64,000 nt of DNA from Clostridiales bacterium (GTDB taxonomy: Bacteria > Bacillota > Clostridia > Christensenellales > Aristaeellaceae), in contig SVGP01000012.1 in the NCBI GenBank assembly GCA_015056255.1, positions 21,059 to 85,058 on the forward strand. The letters are read 5' to 3'. Within the stretch, counting starts at the first letter, position 1. Each line of letters opens with the position of its first letter. Below the pieces are notes generated by a model that had not been told where the DNA came from, searched no databases, and worked only from the letters and a program-made list of their open reading frames with translations. A program made the translations under genes and the position numbers. Shown piece after piece: positions 25,318 to 33,806 of this stretch.

Positions 25318-25497
25318 CTATCCAAAATACCGCCAGATCAAAAATCCGCCGGCAATCAATATAACGCCGAGTAAACCCGTCCAAAACCATTTGGGCACGG
25401 TTACCAGAATTACAATCGCGCCTGCAACAATGAGCAGGCCGCCGACAATTTTGCCTAAAATCGGACATGCGCCCGAAAGCGCCTTCAATATACCCAT
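25318..25497 (-). CDS. Small two-helix membrane protein
   Basis: A 59-residue protein (MGILKALSGACPILGKI...). Two hydrophobic segments, about 16-33 and 38-55, are separated by PKWFWTG, so it is a helical hairpin in the membrane. No family is recognised. The ribosome site GGGGAGG lies in the right arm of the terminator hairpin at 25500-25542, so reading through from the rpe operon would fold its own ribosome site away. It is enclosed by terminators on both sides and no separate promoter is visible. Confidence 0.65.
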   Translation of the reverse strand: MGILKALSGACPILGKIVGGLLIVAGAIVILVTVPKWFWTGLLGVILIAGGFLIWRYFG

Positions 25498-25499
25498 GA

Positions 25500-25542
25500 A
25501 AAATCGCCTCCCCATATGCATTCATATGCGGGAGGCGATTTT
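25500..25542. terminator. Terminator of the yicC-rpe operon (works on both strands)
   Basis: AAAATCGCCTCCC pairs with GGGAGGCGATTTT, and the inner CATATG copies extend the stem. T tails on both strands. On the minus strand it ends the long operon 12 bases after rpe. Confidence 0.9.
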
Positions 25543-25553
25543 CTGTTTCCATA

Positions 25554-26219
25554 TTATTCGTCACGGGGTTCGGGCATGCTTCTAAGCGCATCCACAAACG
25601 CCCTGGGGTCTTCCGCCTTAAAAAACGCAGACCCCGCAACAAGCATGTCCGCGCCGGCTTCGGTCACCAGATGCGCCGTTTCCATGTTCACGCCGCCATC
25701 AACCTCGATGATCTTACGAAGACCGCGTGTCTTTAAAACGCTTCTTAATTCCCTTACCTTTTCAACGGTAAACGGAATCATCTTCTGGCCGCCCTTTCCG
25801 GGCTCAACGGTCATAATGAGAATCATATCAACTGAATCCAGCACATCCTCAATAGCGCTCACCATCGTGAAGGGCTTAACGCTCACGCCTGCAAGGCAGC
25901 CACAGGCATGGATTTTGTCGATGCAGTCCTTGAGCCCAAAGCCCGCAGCCTCGGCGTGTACGGTTATGTACTTTGCGCCCGCTCTGGCGAAGGACTCAAT
26001 CTGCTTTTCGGGGTTCTGAATCATCAGATGAACGTCCATCGGAATATCCTTTTTCGACGCCATCTTGAGAATCTCCTGTCCGAAGCTGATCGCGGGCACG
26101 AACGTTCCGTCCATTACATCGTAGTGGAGAACGTCCGCCCCGGAGGCAATGACCTTGTCGATTTCCGAGCCCAAATTCAGATAATCCGCCGCAAGCATCG
26201 ACGGCGCAACCTTAATCAT
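25554..26219 (-). CDS. rpe: Ribulose-phosphate 3-epimerase
   Basis: A 221-residue enzyme that interconverts ribulose 5-phosphate and xylulose 5-phosphate in the pentose phosphate pathway. The TIM barrel shows the family landmarks VAPSMLAADY, the metal site around HYDVMDGTFVP, MDVHLMI, TVEPGKGGQ and EVDGGVN. It overlaps the end of rsgA by eight bases, so it is translationally coupled as the last gene of the operon. The rsgA-rpe order is conserved in many Bacillota. Confidence 0.97.
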   Translation of the reverse strand: MIKVAPSMLAADYLNLGSEIDKVIASGADVLHYDVMDGTFVPAISFGQEILKMASKKDIPMDVHLMIQNPEKQIESFARAGAKYITVHAEAAGFGLKDCIDKIHACGCLAGVSVKPFTMVSAIEDVLDSVDMILIMTVEPGKGGQKMIPFTVEKVRELRSVLKTRGLRKIIEVDGGVNMETAHLVTEAGADMLVAGSAFFKAEDPRAFVDALRSMPEPRDE

Positions 26220-27090
26220 ATCTGTTCTTCCACCTTTCCTTCATTTCATTCAGAATTTCGATGTAACTATCATACCGCTCCCTCGGAAACTTGCCTTCTT
26301 CCAGCGCTTCCTTTACCGCACAATCCGGCTCGCCCGCATGGAAGCATGGCGAAAAGCGGCATTTTCCCTCATACGGGAAAAACTCCGGATACCATGCGCT
26401 CACTTCCCTGGGCTCGATAAGATCGGTTTCAAGCAGGCTGAAGCCCGGCGTATCCAATACGCGTCCGCCGCCCTCCACGGGTATCAGCTCGCACCTTCTG
26501 GTCGTGTGCTTTCCGCGCTCGATTTTATCCGAAATCCTTCCTACCATAAGATCAAGGGCATACAGCGCATTGATCAAAGAGGATTTGCCTACGCCGGACT
26601 GACCGCCAAAGGCGTGCGTAAGGCCGCTCAAACGATTTTTAAGCGCTTCAACGCCCTCGCCTTTATCGGCTGAGGTCAACATGACGTCGATGCCGGCTGC
26701 GCTGTACCTACGCTTGATATCCTGAGCCGCTTCCGAGTCGAGATCGCACTTATTGATAACCAGCATCGCTTCAATTCCAGCCTTTCGGGCGCTGATTAAC
26801 ATGCGGTCGATCAAAAGCGAGTCGATTTTCGGAGACGCAGCCGCCGCAACCAATACGATCAGGTCAATATTGGCGACGCTCGGGCGAACGAGGGAATTGT
26901 CTCTGGGCAGAATTTCCCTAAGCCAACCGTCCATATCGCCGTTCGCAGGCTCAAATTCCACCCTGTCCCCCACCAGCGGCGTAAGCTTTACGCGCCGGAT
27001 TTTCGCCTGCGCGCGCAGCTGGTGGATTCTCCCCTGATCGTCCATTACATAATAGAAGCCGCCGATGCCCCGAAGTATAATTCCAGTCAA
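26212..27090 (-). CDS. rsgA: Ribosome small-subunit GTPase RsgA
   Basis: A 292-residue RsgA (YloQ), the assembly GTPase of the 30S subunit. OB fold (about 5-65), permuted GTPase with G4 NKCD (113-116), G1 GGQSGVGKS (162-170), G2 GKHTTR near 193-198, G3 DTPG (213-216), and a zinc knuckle with C244, C249, H251 and C257. Its place between prkC and rpe is the conserved one, so this is the orthologue of B. subtilis RsgA, and the 8015-9061 gene is the extra copy. In other Bacillota PrkC phosphorylates this protein. Confidence 0.97.
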   Translation of the reverse strand: MTGIILRGIGGFYYVMDDQGRIHQLRAQAKIRRVKLTPLVGDRVEFEPANGDMDGWLREILPRDNSLVRPSVANIDLIVLVAAAASPKIDSLLIDRMLISARKAGIEAMLVINKCDLDSEAAQDIKRRYSAAGIDVMLTSADKGEGVEALKNRLSGLTHAFGGQSGVGKSSLINALYALDLMVGRISDKIERGKHTTRRCELIPVEGGGRVLDTPGFSLLETDLIEPREVSAWYPEFFPYEGKCRFSPCFHAGEPDCAVKEALEEGKFPRERYDSYIEILNEMKERWKNRYD

Positions 27091-27106
27091 AAATTTCTGC
27101 CTCCGC

Positions 27107-28921
27107 TCATTTGAACACTACATATTGGGTATAATCGAGCTCACCGTCAAAATAAACATCAATTCGGTGCTCGCCGGGTTCGTTGCTGGTAAGGTCAATC
27201 ACCAGCGTATCGTCCGTTTCGACCAGCGCGTTGTACGCTTCCTTTTCCGTGCCGGAAGGCGACGTCTGAACGATGGTCACGTTCATCGTCAGGGGCGCAA
27301 ACACGTGAAACTGGGCATAATACACGGTGGGATTCGGAAGCGCAACATAAACGTCCACGCTTGTCCCCTTATACACCTCAGTATCCGCAGTCGGGTTTTG
27401 GAAAACCACGGTGTCGGGCGCGGCGTCCATGGCGTATGCGTCCGACACGGTTCCAAGCTTCAAGCCCATTTCGGTCAGCTTCTGGGACGCCTGCGCGGTT
27501 GTCAAGCCGTAAAGCTGAGGCACCAGCACTTCATTGCTGTTCACTTTAAGGGTTATGATCTGGCCTTCCTGCGCCTTTCCGGAATTAGGAATCTGCTCTA
27601 AAACAATATCCACTTCCTGATCCGGCACCACGACATACTCAACCGACACGCGGTCAAACCCGTAATCAGAGAGCGTTGAAAGGGCCTCGGAAAGCGTCAT
27701 ATTGAGCGTAGAAGGCAGCTGAACCGGCTCTGCGCCAAGGCTTACATAGATGGTCACAACGTCGTTTCTTCTGCCGCGCTCGTTGGGCTCCGGATGCTGG
27801 CGGATAACTTCGCCCGCAGGATGATCCTCTGAATACATTTCCTTAATGTCCGCCTGCAGCTCGTAATTATACAGCATTACCTGCGCGATATCCGAAGAAT
27901 AGCCTGTGACATTTGGAACGTCCACGCCATAAAGAATATCCGAAACCTTCACGGCGCCCACGGCCACTGCCGCCATCACGCTCACGCAGGCAACCGCCGC
28001 AAGCAGCGTCGTAAGCCCGTGAACGCGCACATATCGCCAGAAGGAATTCTCCTTCTCCTCTTCCTCATCCTCTTCAAAATCCTGAATAAAGCCGCCGCCC
28101 GGCATGCGAAGCGCGCGTTTTAAATCCTTCGCCATTTCGCTTGCGGTCTGATACCTCATCTTGGGATCCTTGGTCAGCGCTTTCATAACCACTTCGTCAA
28201 GGCCTTTGGAAATATCCCTGTGCAGGGCGCGCATGCTTCTGGGCTGCTCGTTGACCTGCTTAAGCGCAACAGAAACCGCCGATTCGCCATCAAAGGGCAC
28301 CGTGCCCGTCAGCATTTCGTAAATTACCACGCCCAAAGAATACAGATCGCTCTTTGCGTCCGCAGGTTCGCCCTTCGCCTGCTCGGGCGATACGTAGTGT
28401 ACCGAACCCAGCGCGGTATTGGTGGATGAAATCGTGCCCGTTCCCTGATTGACAAGACGCGCGATGCCAAAGTCCGCCACCTTGATTTCGCCGTTTCGGT
28501 CGACCAGAATATTCTGAGGCTTTATGTCTCTATGGATAATGTCGTTTTTGTGCGCGTGATCCAAAGCCGCTAAAATGCGAAGCGCATAGCGCACGGTCAA
28601 ATTGGCGGGAATGCGCCTTTGACGGACAATGATATCTTTGAGCGTATCACCGTCAATCAGTTCCATGACTATGTATTTTTTTCCGCCGTCACTTCCGACG
28701 TCGTACATTTTTACAATATTGTCGTGCGACATTTTGCTGGCTGCAATCGCCTCATGCGCAAACCTTCGCACAAAATCGCCGTCCGCCTCATACTCGGGCC
28801 TGAGCACCTTGACGGCCACCTCGCGCTTGGTTTTTTCATCTGTCGCGCGATACACCATCGCCATGCCGCCCGTTCCGATTACGCCGTTGATGTGATAGCG
28901 ACCGGAGAGCACTTTATTCAT
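27107..28921 (-). CDS. prkC: PASTA-domain Ser/Thr protein kinase
   Basis: A 604-residue membrane kinase that senses muropeptides or lipid II and controls wall synthesis. Kinase domain (about 5-270): glycine loop GTGGMAMVY, catalytic K38 in VAVKVL, HRDIKPQN (130-137), DFG (150-152) and SPEQAKGE. An acidic EEDEEEE stretch is followed by one membrane helix near 310-330. Three PASTA repeats follow (beginning VDVPNVTGYS, VQLPSTLNMT, VLVPQLYGLT), then a C-terminal beta-rich part of about 85 residues ending EHRIDVYFDG. ATG 28921 overlaps the prpC stop by eight bases and has GGGGAGCG upstream; a frame from 28939 is possible. Confidence 0.96.
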   Translation of the reverse strand: MNKVLSGRYHINGVIGTGGMAMVYRATDEKTKREVAVKVLRPEYEADGDFVRRFAHEAIAASKMSHDNIVKMYDVGSDGGKKYIVMELIDGDTLKDIIVRQRRIPANLTVRYALRILAALDHAHKNDIIHRDIKPQNILVDRNGEIKVADFGIARLVNQGTGTISSTNTALGSVHYVSPEQAKGEPADAKSDLYSLGVVIYEMLTGTVPFDGESAVSVALKQVNEQPRSMRALHRDISKGLDEVVMKALTKDPKMRYQTASEMAKDLKRALRMPGGGFIQDFEEDEEEEKENSFWRYVRVHGLTTLLAAVACVSVMAAVAVGAVKVSDILYGVDVPNVTGYSSDIAQVMLYNYELQADIKEMYSEDHPAGEVIRQHPEPNERGRRNDVVTIYVSLGAEPVQLPSTLNMTLSEALSTLSDYGFDRVSVEYVVVPDQEVDIVLEQIPNSGKAQEGQIITLKVNSNEVLVPQLYGLTTAQASQKLTEMGLKLGTVSDAYAMDAAPDTVVFQNPTADTEVYKGTSVDVYVALPNPTVYYAQFHVFAPLTMNVTIVQTSPSGTEKEAYNALVETDDTLVIDLTSNEPGEHRIDVYFDGELDYTQYVVFK

Positions 28922-29639
28922 GTTCTTCACGCTCCCCAACTGCGATCAGCACAGTAACATTATCCGCACCGCCTGCATCAAGCGCCGTCTGAACAAGCTT
29001 TTTGACCTTATCCGGCCAGCTGAGAGAAGAAACCAGAACTTGTCTGATATCCTCATCTTCCAAATACATGCTGAGGCCGTCCGAGCAAAGCAGCCACACG
29101 TCGCCCGCTTCAAGATCGAACGTAGCAACATCCGCCTCCACCCTCGGCCACGGGCCGATGGAGCGGGTAATCACGTTTCTCTGCGGGTGGGTACGCGCCA
29201 TTTCAGGCGTAATCGCGCCGATTTTCACAAGCTCCTCCACATAGGAGTGGTCGGTCGACGCCCTTAAAAGCTGCCCATCGCGCAGACGATAGGCGCGGCT
29301 GTCTCCGACATGACCCATAATCACGGATTCTTTTGAAAACCAGAGCGCGGTGAGCGTGGTTCCCATGCCCTTTTTAGCTGCGTCTCTTTCCGCCTCCAGA
29401 TACACCTCGCGGTTCGCGCGGCCAAAGGCATAGCGCATTCTGTCCTCCGAGGCAGTGGGCTCCATGCTCAAAGTTTCCTTGAGCACGCGCACAGCCTTTC
29501 CGCTTGCAATCTCGCCCGCCTTGTGACCGCCCATACCGTCGGCAACGGCAACAAAGCGTTCGCCATTCTCCGGCATATAATAGGTGTCCTCATTGAGCGT
29601 GCGGACGCATCCGACGTCGGTAGCGCAGAAAACTTTCAT
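28914..29639 (-). CDS. prpC: PP2C-type protein phosphatase
   Basis: A 241-residue PPM phosphatase that removes phosphate from PrkC targets. Metal-binding landmarks are present: VGCVRTLNEDTYY, VADGMGGHKAGEIAS, GHVGDSRAYRL, LLCSDGLS and ADNVTVLIA. It is translationally coupled to prkC (eight-base overlap), the standard kinase/phosphatase pair of Bacillota, and lies 13 bases after rlmN. Confidence 0.97.
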   Translation of the reverse strand: MKVFCATDVGCVRTLNEDTYYMPENGERFVAVADGMGGHKAGEIASGKAVRVLKETLSMEPTASEDRMRYAFGRANREVYLEAERDAAKKGMGTTLTALWFSKESVIMGHVGDSRAYRLRDGQLLRASTDHSYVEELVKIGAITPEMARTHPQRNVITRSIGPWPRVEADVATFDLEAGDVWLLCSDGLSMYLEDEDIRQVLVSSLSWPDKVKKLVQTALDAGGADNVTVLIAVGEREEHE

Positions 29640-29652
29640 TGTGTTCCTCCGA

Positions 29653-30717
29653 TTAAACCGTTTCTTGTTGGTCAGTTAAGCGCGAACGGCGAAGCTGGCC
29701 GCATGCGCCCTGAATATCGTCGCCCATTTCGCGGCGGCGGGTTACGGAAATATGTTTATCCTCCAGGCGCTTCATAAAAGCATGAATCGCCTTTTCGCCG
29801 GGCGAAAACAGATTTCTTTCCTTTACATCGTTTAAAGGAATCAGGTTGACATGGCACTGCATGCCGCGAAGGCGCATGGCGAGTTCGTCCGCGTTTTCGA
29901 GCGAGCAGTTCACGTCCTTCACCATCGCATATTCAAAAATCACACGCCGGCCGGTTTTTTCGATGTATTCGCGGCAGGCTTTTAAAAGTTCGCCCATGCC
30001 GTAGGCATTGGCCACAGGCATCAGGCGCTTTCTGATTTCGTCGTTGGGCGCGTGAAGCGAGATGGATAATGTGACGGGCATGCCTTCTTCAGAAAGCTTT
30101 CTTATGCCGGGCACCAGACCACAGGTTGAAAGCGACACATTTCTTAAGGAAATATTTAAGCCGTTAGGGTCGTTCAAAAGCTTTAAAAAGCGGATGACCT
30201 CGTCGTAATTGTCCATCGGTTCTCCGCTGCCCATCAAAACAAAGTTGTGAATTCGACCCTCGCCGAATTTATCCTGAATATGCCTGTTGACAATCAGAAT
30301 CTGGCCCAGCATTTCGTCCGCCGTCAGGTTTCTCACGCACCCGTCCAGCGTGCTTGCACAGAACGCGCAGCCCATTTTGCAGCCCACCTGCGTGGAAACG
30401 CAAAGCGTGTCCCCGTGGTGATAGCGCATGCGAACGCCTTCGATGATATTGCCGTCCAAAAGCTCATAAAGGTATTTTTCCGTGCCGTCGATTTGGGATT
30501 CAATGCTTTCCAAAATCCGTATGCTCTGGGCGATGCAGGACTGGGAAAGCTTTTCGCGAAGGACTTTTGAAAGATTGGACATCTCGGAAAAGTCCCGTCC
30601 GCGCAAAAGCCACTCGTGCACCTGCTTTGCGCGGAACTTGCCTTCGCCCGCATTTTTCATGAAATCCTCGATTTCATTTAAAAACATGCCGGATAAGCGA
30701 ATTTTTTCTTCCATCAT
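29653..30717 (-). CDS. rlmN: 23S rRNA (adenine2503-C2)-methyltransferase
   Basis: A 354-residue radical SAM enzyme that methylates A2503 of 23S rRNA and some tRNAs. The radical SAM motif CKMGCAFCAST (CxxxCxxC) is preceded by the conserved VSTQVG, the LMGSGEPMDNYD stretch is typical of RlmN, and the second catalytic cysteine is in the C-terminal DIQGACGQL. The start ATG (30717) overlaps the rsmB stop as ATGA, so the genes are coupled. Confidence 0.97.
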   Translation of the reverse strand: MMEEKIRLSGMFLNEIEDFMKNAGEGKFRAKQVHEWLLRGRDFSEMSNLSKVLREKLSQSCIAQSIRILESIESQIDGTEKYLYELLDGNIIEGVRMRYHHGDTLCVSTQVGCKMGCAFCASTLDGCVRNLTADEMLGQILIVNRHIQDKFGEGRIHNFVLMGSGEPMDNYDEVIRFLKLLNDPNGLNISLRNVSLSTCGLVPGIRKLSEEGMPVTLSISLHAPNDEIRKRLMPVANAYGMGELLKACREYIEKTGRRVIFEYAMVKDVNCSLENADELAMRLRGMQCHVNLIPLNDVKERNLFSPGEKAIHAFMKRLEDKHISVTRRREMGDDIQGACGQLRRSRLTDQQETV

Positions 30718-32366
30718 ACGTCCACCCGGCGCATGCGCGCGATAAAGAAGCCCTCAACGCCGTCCCGGTTGGGAAGAAGCGTGAGCATACCGCCCAGAAG
30801 GCGATCCTTAAGCGCATCGGGAACCCAGCCGGAATCCGTGTCCAGCTTGAATTCCGGATGATCGAACAAAAACGCCTCAACCTGTTTTTCATTTTCCTCG
30901 GGCAGAATGGAGCAGGTGGAATACACAAGCACGCCTCCGCGCTTTACATACTGAGAGGACGCTTTCAGAATCTTTTTCTGCGTGTCGATGAGCGATTCAA
31001 TGCTTTCTTCCGTCACGCGGTATTTAAGATCGGGTTTATCCGTCATAACACCGACGCCGGAGCAGGGCGCGTCGATCAAAACCGCGTCCGCGCTTAAATG
31101 GAATTCTTCTTTGGTTACGGATGCGTCTCTCACTGCGGCTCTTAAGTTGTCAAGCTTCAAGCGCTTGCCCATGGCTTTTAAAAGCTCCACCCTGTGTCCG
31201 TGTACGTCCCACGCGTGTACGCGGCCCGTGCCCCTCATGAGCTCGCACATCAGCGCGCTCTTTCCTCCGGGCGCGGCGCAAACGTCGATGACCGTCATAC
31301 CGGGTTTCACGCCCATGGCGATGGCGGAAAGCATGCTGCTTTCGCCCTGAATGGAAAATTCTCCGTCGTAAAAATCGGGATCGCCCGCTAAATTGCCCGC
31401 ATGAGAAATGAGATATGCGCCCGGCACGACGCCCTTTTTCCAAGTCCAGCCGCGCGCGTTCAGATATTCCTCAAACTGAGCGTTATCCCGCTTCATAAGG
31501 TTGGCTCGAATGGTTTCTGTGCGCTCAGTGGGTCTGAAGGACACAATTTTTTCCGCCATTTCGATTCCATAGGCGGCAATCAGGCGGTTTAAAATGGTCT
31601 CGCACACGGAATATTTGATGGACAGATATTTTACCCTGTCCTCGTTCTCATCCGGATACTTTAAACCCTCGCCCTCTATTGCGCGAAGGAGATTTCTCAA
31701 AACGCCGTTTACAAAGCCGGTGGCTTCGTCCTTGCCCATGGATCTGGCCTGCTTTACAGCCTCATCCACCGCTGCATGCGGCGGGATTTTGTCCATAAAC
31801 AGAATCTGCGCACAGGCGATGTGCAGAATGTCCTCGATCACAGGATCGGGCTTCGTCTGTATAAACGCATTTAAAACGTATTCGATATTCAGCTTGTTTT
31901 CAACCGCCTGATAGAAAATGGACGTGGCCAGACGGCGGTCATCGATGGACAAACGCGCCTCGCGAAGGCGCTTGTCAAGCGCAAGCGACGCATACGCGTC
32001 AAAGCGGTTGACGTCGGAAAGCGCGTTCAGCGCAACGCGGCGCGCGTCCGGGCCCATGAACGCGGGCTTACTCATGCGCTCCGGCTTCTTATCGAATTCC
32101 TTTTTCTCAAAAGGCTTTTTGTCAAAGGATTTTTTCTCAAAGGGTTTCTTTTCAAAAGACTTTTTATCGAAAGACTTTTGCTCGCCCTCTCTTTTTTCAA
32201 ACAGCTTTTTTTCAAAAGGCTTCTTTTCAAACTTCTTCTCGCCCTCTTTTTTTTCAAACGGCTTTTTCGCAAAGGGCTTTTTTTCGAAGGATTTGCCTTC
32301 TGTCTTTTTCCCGTCGAACGGCTTTTTGCCGAAAGGCTTTTTCTTCTGATCGAATTTCTTATCCAT
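30714..32366 (-). CDS. rsmB: 16S rRNA cytosine-967 C5-methyltransferase with Lys/Phe-rich N-terminal tail
   Basis: 550 residues. The core (from about residue 104) is RsmB: a NusB-like domain (DARRVALNAL to about 230) and a SAM methyltransferase with DVCAAPGGKSALM, the DAPCSGVG motif and the catalytic Cys in STCSILPEEN. In front lies a low-complexity tail of about 97 residues made of some fifteen FxKK units (KKPFEKK, SFDKK, EGEKK). The M1 start overlaps the fmt stop as TAATG; an alternative start at Met98 (near 32075) would remove the tail, but the tail keeps an open frame with biased amino acids. Normal RsmB has about 430-450 residues. The tail may bind RNA or ribosomes. Confidence 0.94.
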   Translation of the reverse strand: MDKKFDQKKKPFGKKPFDGKKTEGKSFEKKPFAKKPFEKKEGEKKFEKKPFEKKLFEKREGEQKSFDKKSFEKKPFEKKSFDKKPFEKKEFDKKPERMSKPAFMGPDARRVALNALSDVNRFDAYASLALDKRLREARLSIDDRRLATSIFYQAVENKLNIEYVLNAFIQTKPDPVIEDILHIACAQILFMDKIPPHAAVDEAVKQARSMGKDEATGFVNGVLRNLLRAIEGEGLKYPDENEDRVKYLSIKYSVCETILNRLIAAYGIEMAEKIVSFRPTERTETIRANLMKRDNAQFEEYLNARGWTWKKGVVPGAYLISHAGNLAGDPDFYDGEFSIQGESSMLSAIAMGVKPGMTVIDVCAAPGGKSALMCELMRGTGRVHAWDVHGHRVELLKAMGKRLKLDNLRAAVRDASVTKEEFHLSADAVLIDAPCSGVGVMTDKPDLKYRVTEESIESLIDTQKKILKASSQYVKRGGVLVYSTCSILPEENEKQVEAFLFDHPEFKLDTDSGWVPDALKDRLLGGMLTLLPNRDGVEGFFIARMRRVDV

Positions 32367-33304
32367 TATTCTTCATCAAACCTCGCACCCAGTTTCTTGC
32401 CGGAAAGATAGGCTTTGGCGGTCATTCGTTTTGCATTCGGCGCCTGCATTTCGATAATTTCGATGGTTTCGCCGCATCCTGTGGCCACGATCAGGCCTTC
32501 CCTGGCGCTTGCAGCGATGACGGTTCCGGGGGCTTCCTCGGTGGTTCTTTCGCATTTTTTCGTAAGCCACACCTTGATTACGTCCCCGTTCATCTTCGAA
32601 AACGCGCCCGGCCACGGGTTTACGCCGCGGACAAGGCAGTCGATTTCATCGGCCGATTTCGTCCAGTCGATTTTTCCGAGCTCTTTAGAAAGCATCGGAT
32701 CATAGGTCATTTCCTCTTCCTTCTGAGGAATGGGCGTGATTTTTCCTTGCCAGTAGGCGGGCAGGGTTTCCTTTAAAAGTTCTGCGCCCACATGCGAAAG
32801 CCGCTCTGTCAATTGGCCTGCGGTTTCGTTTTCGCCGATTTCGATTTCTCTTTTCAAAAGCATGTCGCCCGTATCAAGACCCACGTCGGTCAGCATCGTG
32901 GTGATACCCGTCACACTTTCACCCTGAATGATCGCCCAGTTGATGGGCGCAGAGCCGCGATGCTTGGGAAGGAGCGACGCGTGTACGTTGACCGTTCCAA
33001 GTCGCGGAACCTCCAGAAGCTTTTTCGAAAGGATCTGACCGAACGCCGCCGTGACTACGATATCGGGCTTTAAGGCGCGCATAGCGTCAAGCCCCTCCTG
33101 CTTTCTTACGCGTTCAAACTGGAAAACGGGTATGTTATTTGCCTCCGCTTCGCGCTTGACGGGCGTGATTTCAACCTTGTGGCCGCGTCCGACGGGGCGG
33201 TCGGGCTGCGTGAAAACGCCCACAACCTCGACGTCATCCATTTCGATCAAGGCCTTTAAAGACTGCACGGCAAATTCGGGCGTGCCCATAAAGACGATTC
33301 GCAT
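32366..33304 (-). CDS. fmt: Methionyl-tRNA formyltransferase
   Basis: A 312-residue enzyme that formylates initiator Met-tRNA using 10-formyl-tetrahydrofolate. The N-terminal VFMGTPEFAV, the formyl-donor site HGSAPINWAI, and the DVGLDTGDML motif are typical, and the C-terminal tRNA-binding OB-like domain is present. It lies four bases after def and overlaps rsmB by one base. The def-fmt-rsmB order is classical. Confidence 0.97.
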   Translation of the reverse strand: MRIVFMGTPEFAVQSLKALIEMDDVEVVGVFTQPDRPVGRGHKVEITPVKREAEANNIPVFQFERVRKQEGLDAMRALKPDIVVTAAFGQILSKKLLEVPRLGTVNVHASLLPKHRGSAPINWAIIQGESVTGITTMLTDVGLDTGDMLLKREIEIGENETAGQLTERLSHVGAELLKETLPAYWQGKITPIPQKEEEMTYDPMLSKELGKIDWTKSADEIDCLVRGVNPWPGAFSKMNGDVIKVWLTKKCERTTEEAPGTVIAASAREGLIVATGCGETIEIIEMQAPNAKRMTAKAYLSGKKLGARFDEE

Positions 33305-33308
33305 AATG

Positions 33309-33773
33309 TTATTCGTCCTCCCTGCCCGTCACATCCTCGATCATTTTGTCGACATACAAAATGCCGTCCAGATGGTCAAGCTCGTGGCAAAGCGCGCGCG
33401 CAAGCAGACCCGTGCCCTCCACTTCGATCAGCTGGCCCTTTCTGTTGATCGCCTGGACAACCGTTCTTTCCGGGCGCTCGACGGTCGCTCTGCGTCCGGG
33501 AACGCTTAAGCAGCCTTCTACATCTACGCAGCTTCCTTCCGTTTCGACGATCTCGGGGTTGATGAGCTCGAGCAAGCCCTCGCCCACATCGATCACGACC
33601 ACGCGTCTTAATACGCCCACCTGCGGCGCGGCAAGGCCAACGCCATCGGCTGCGTACATCGTGTCCGCCATATCGTCTAAAAGCTGCTTAAGCCGCTTGT
33701 CAATCTCCGTAACGGGACGGCTGATTTTGCGCAGGGTTTCGTCGCCCTCGCGCAGGATTCTGCGAATTGCCAT
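33309..33773 (-). CDS. def: Peptide deformylase
   Basis: A 154-residue metalloenzyme that removes the formyl group from new proteins. All three motifs are seen: [18 protein letters not shown] (metal-binding Cys) and HELDHLDG (catalytic Glu and two metal-binding His). It is short, as usual for the Bacillota type I form. It is followed directly by fmt. Confidence 0.97.
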   Translation of the reverse strand: MAIRRILREGDETLRKISRPVTEIDKRLKQLLDDMADTMYAADGVGLAAPQVGVLRRVVVIDVGEGLLELINPEIVETEGSCVDVEGCLSVPGRRATVERPERTVVQAINRKGQLIEVEGTGLLARALCHELDHLDGILYVDKMIEDVTGREDE

Positions 33774-33806
33774 GAAAGTTATCCCCCTTATGTGAACACC
33801 GCTCTA

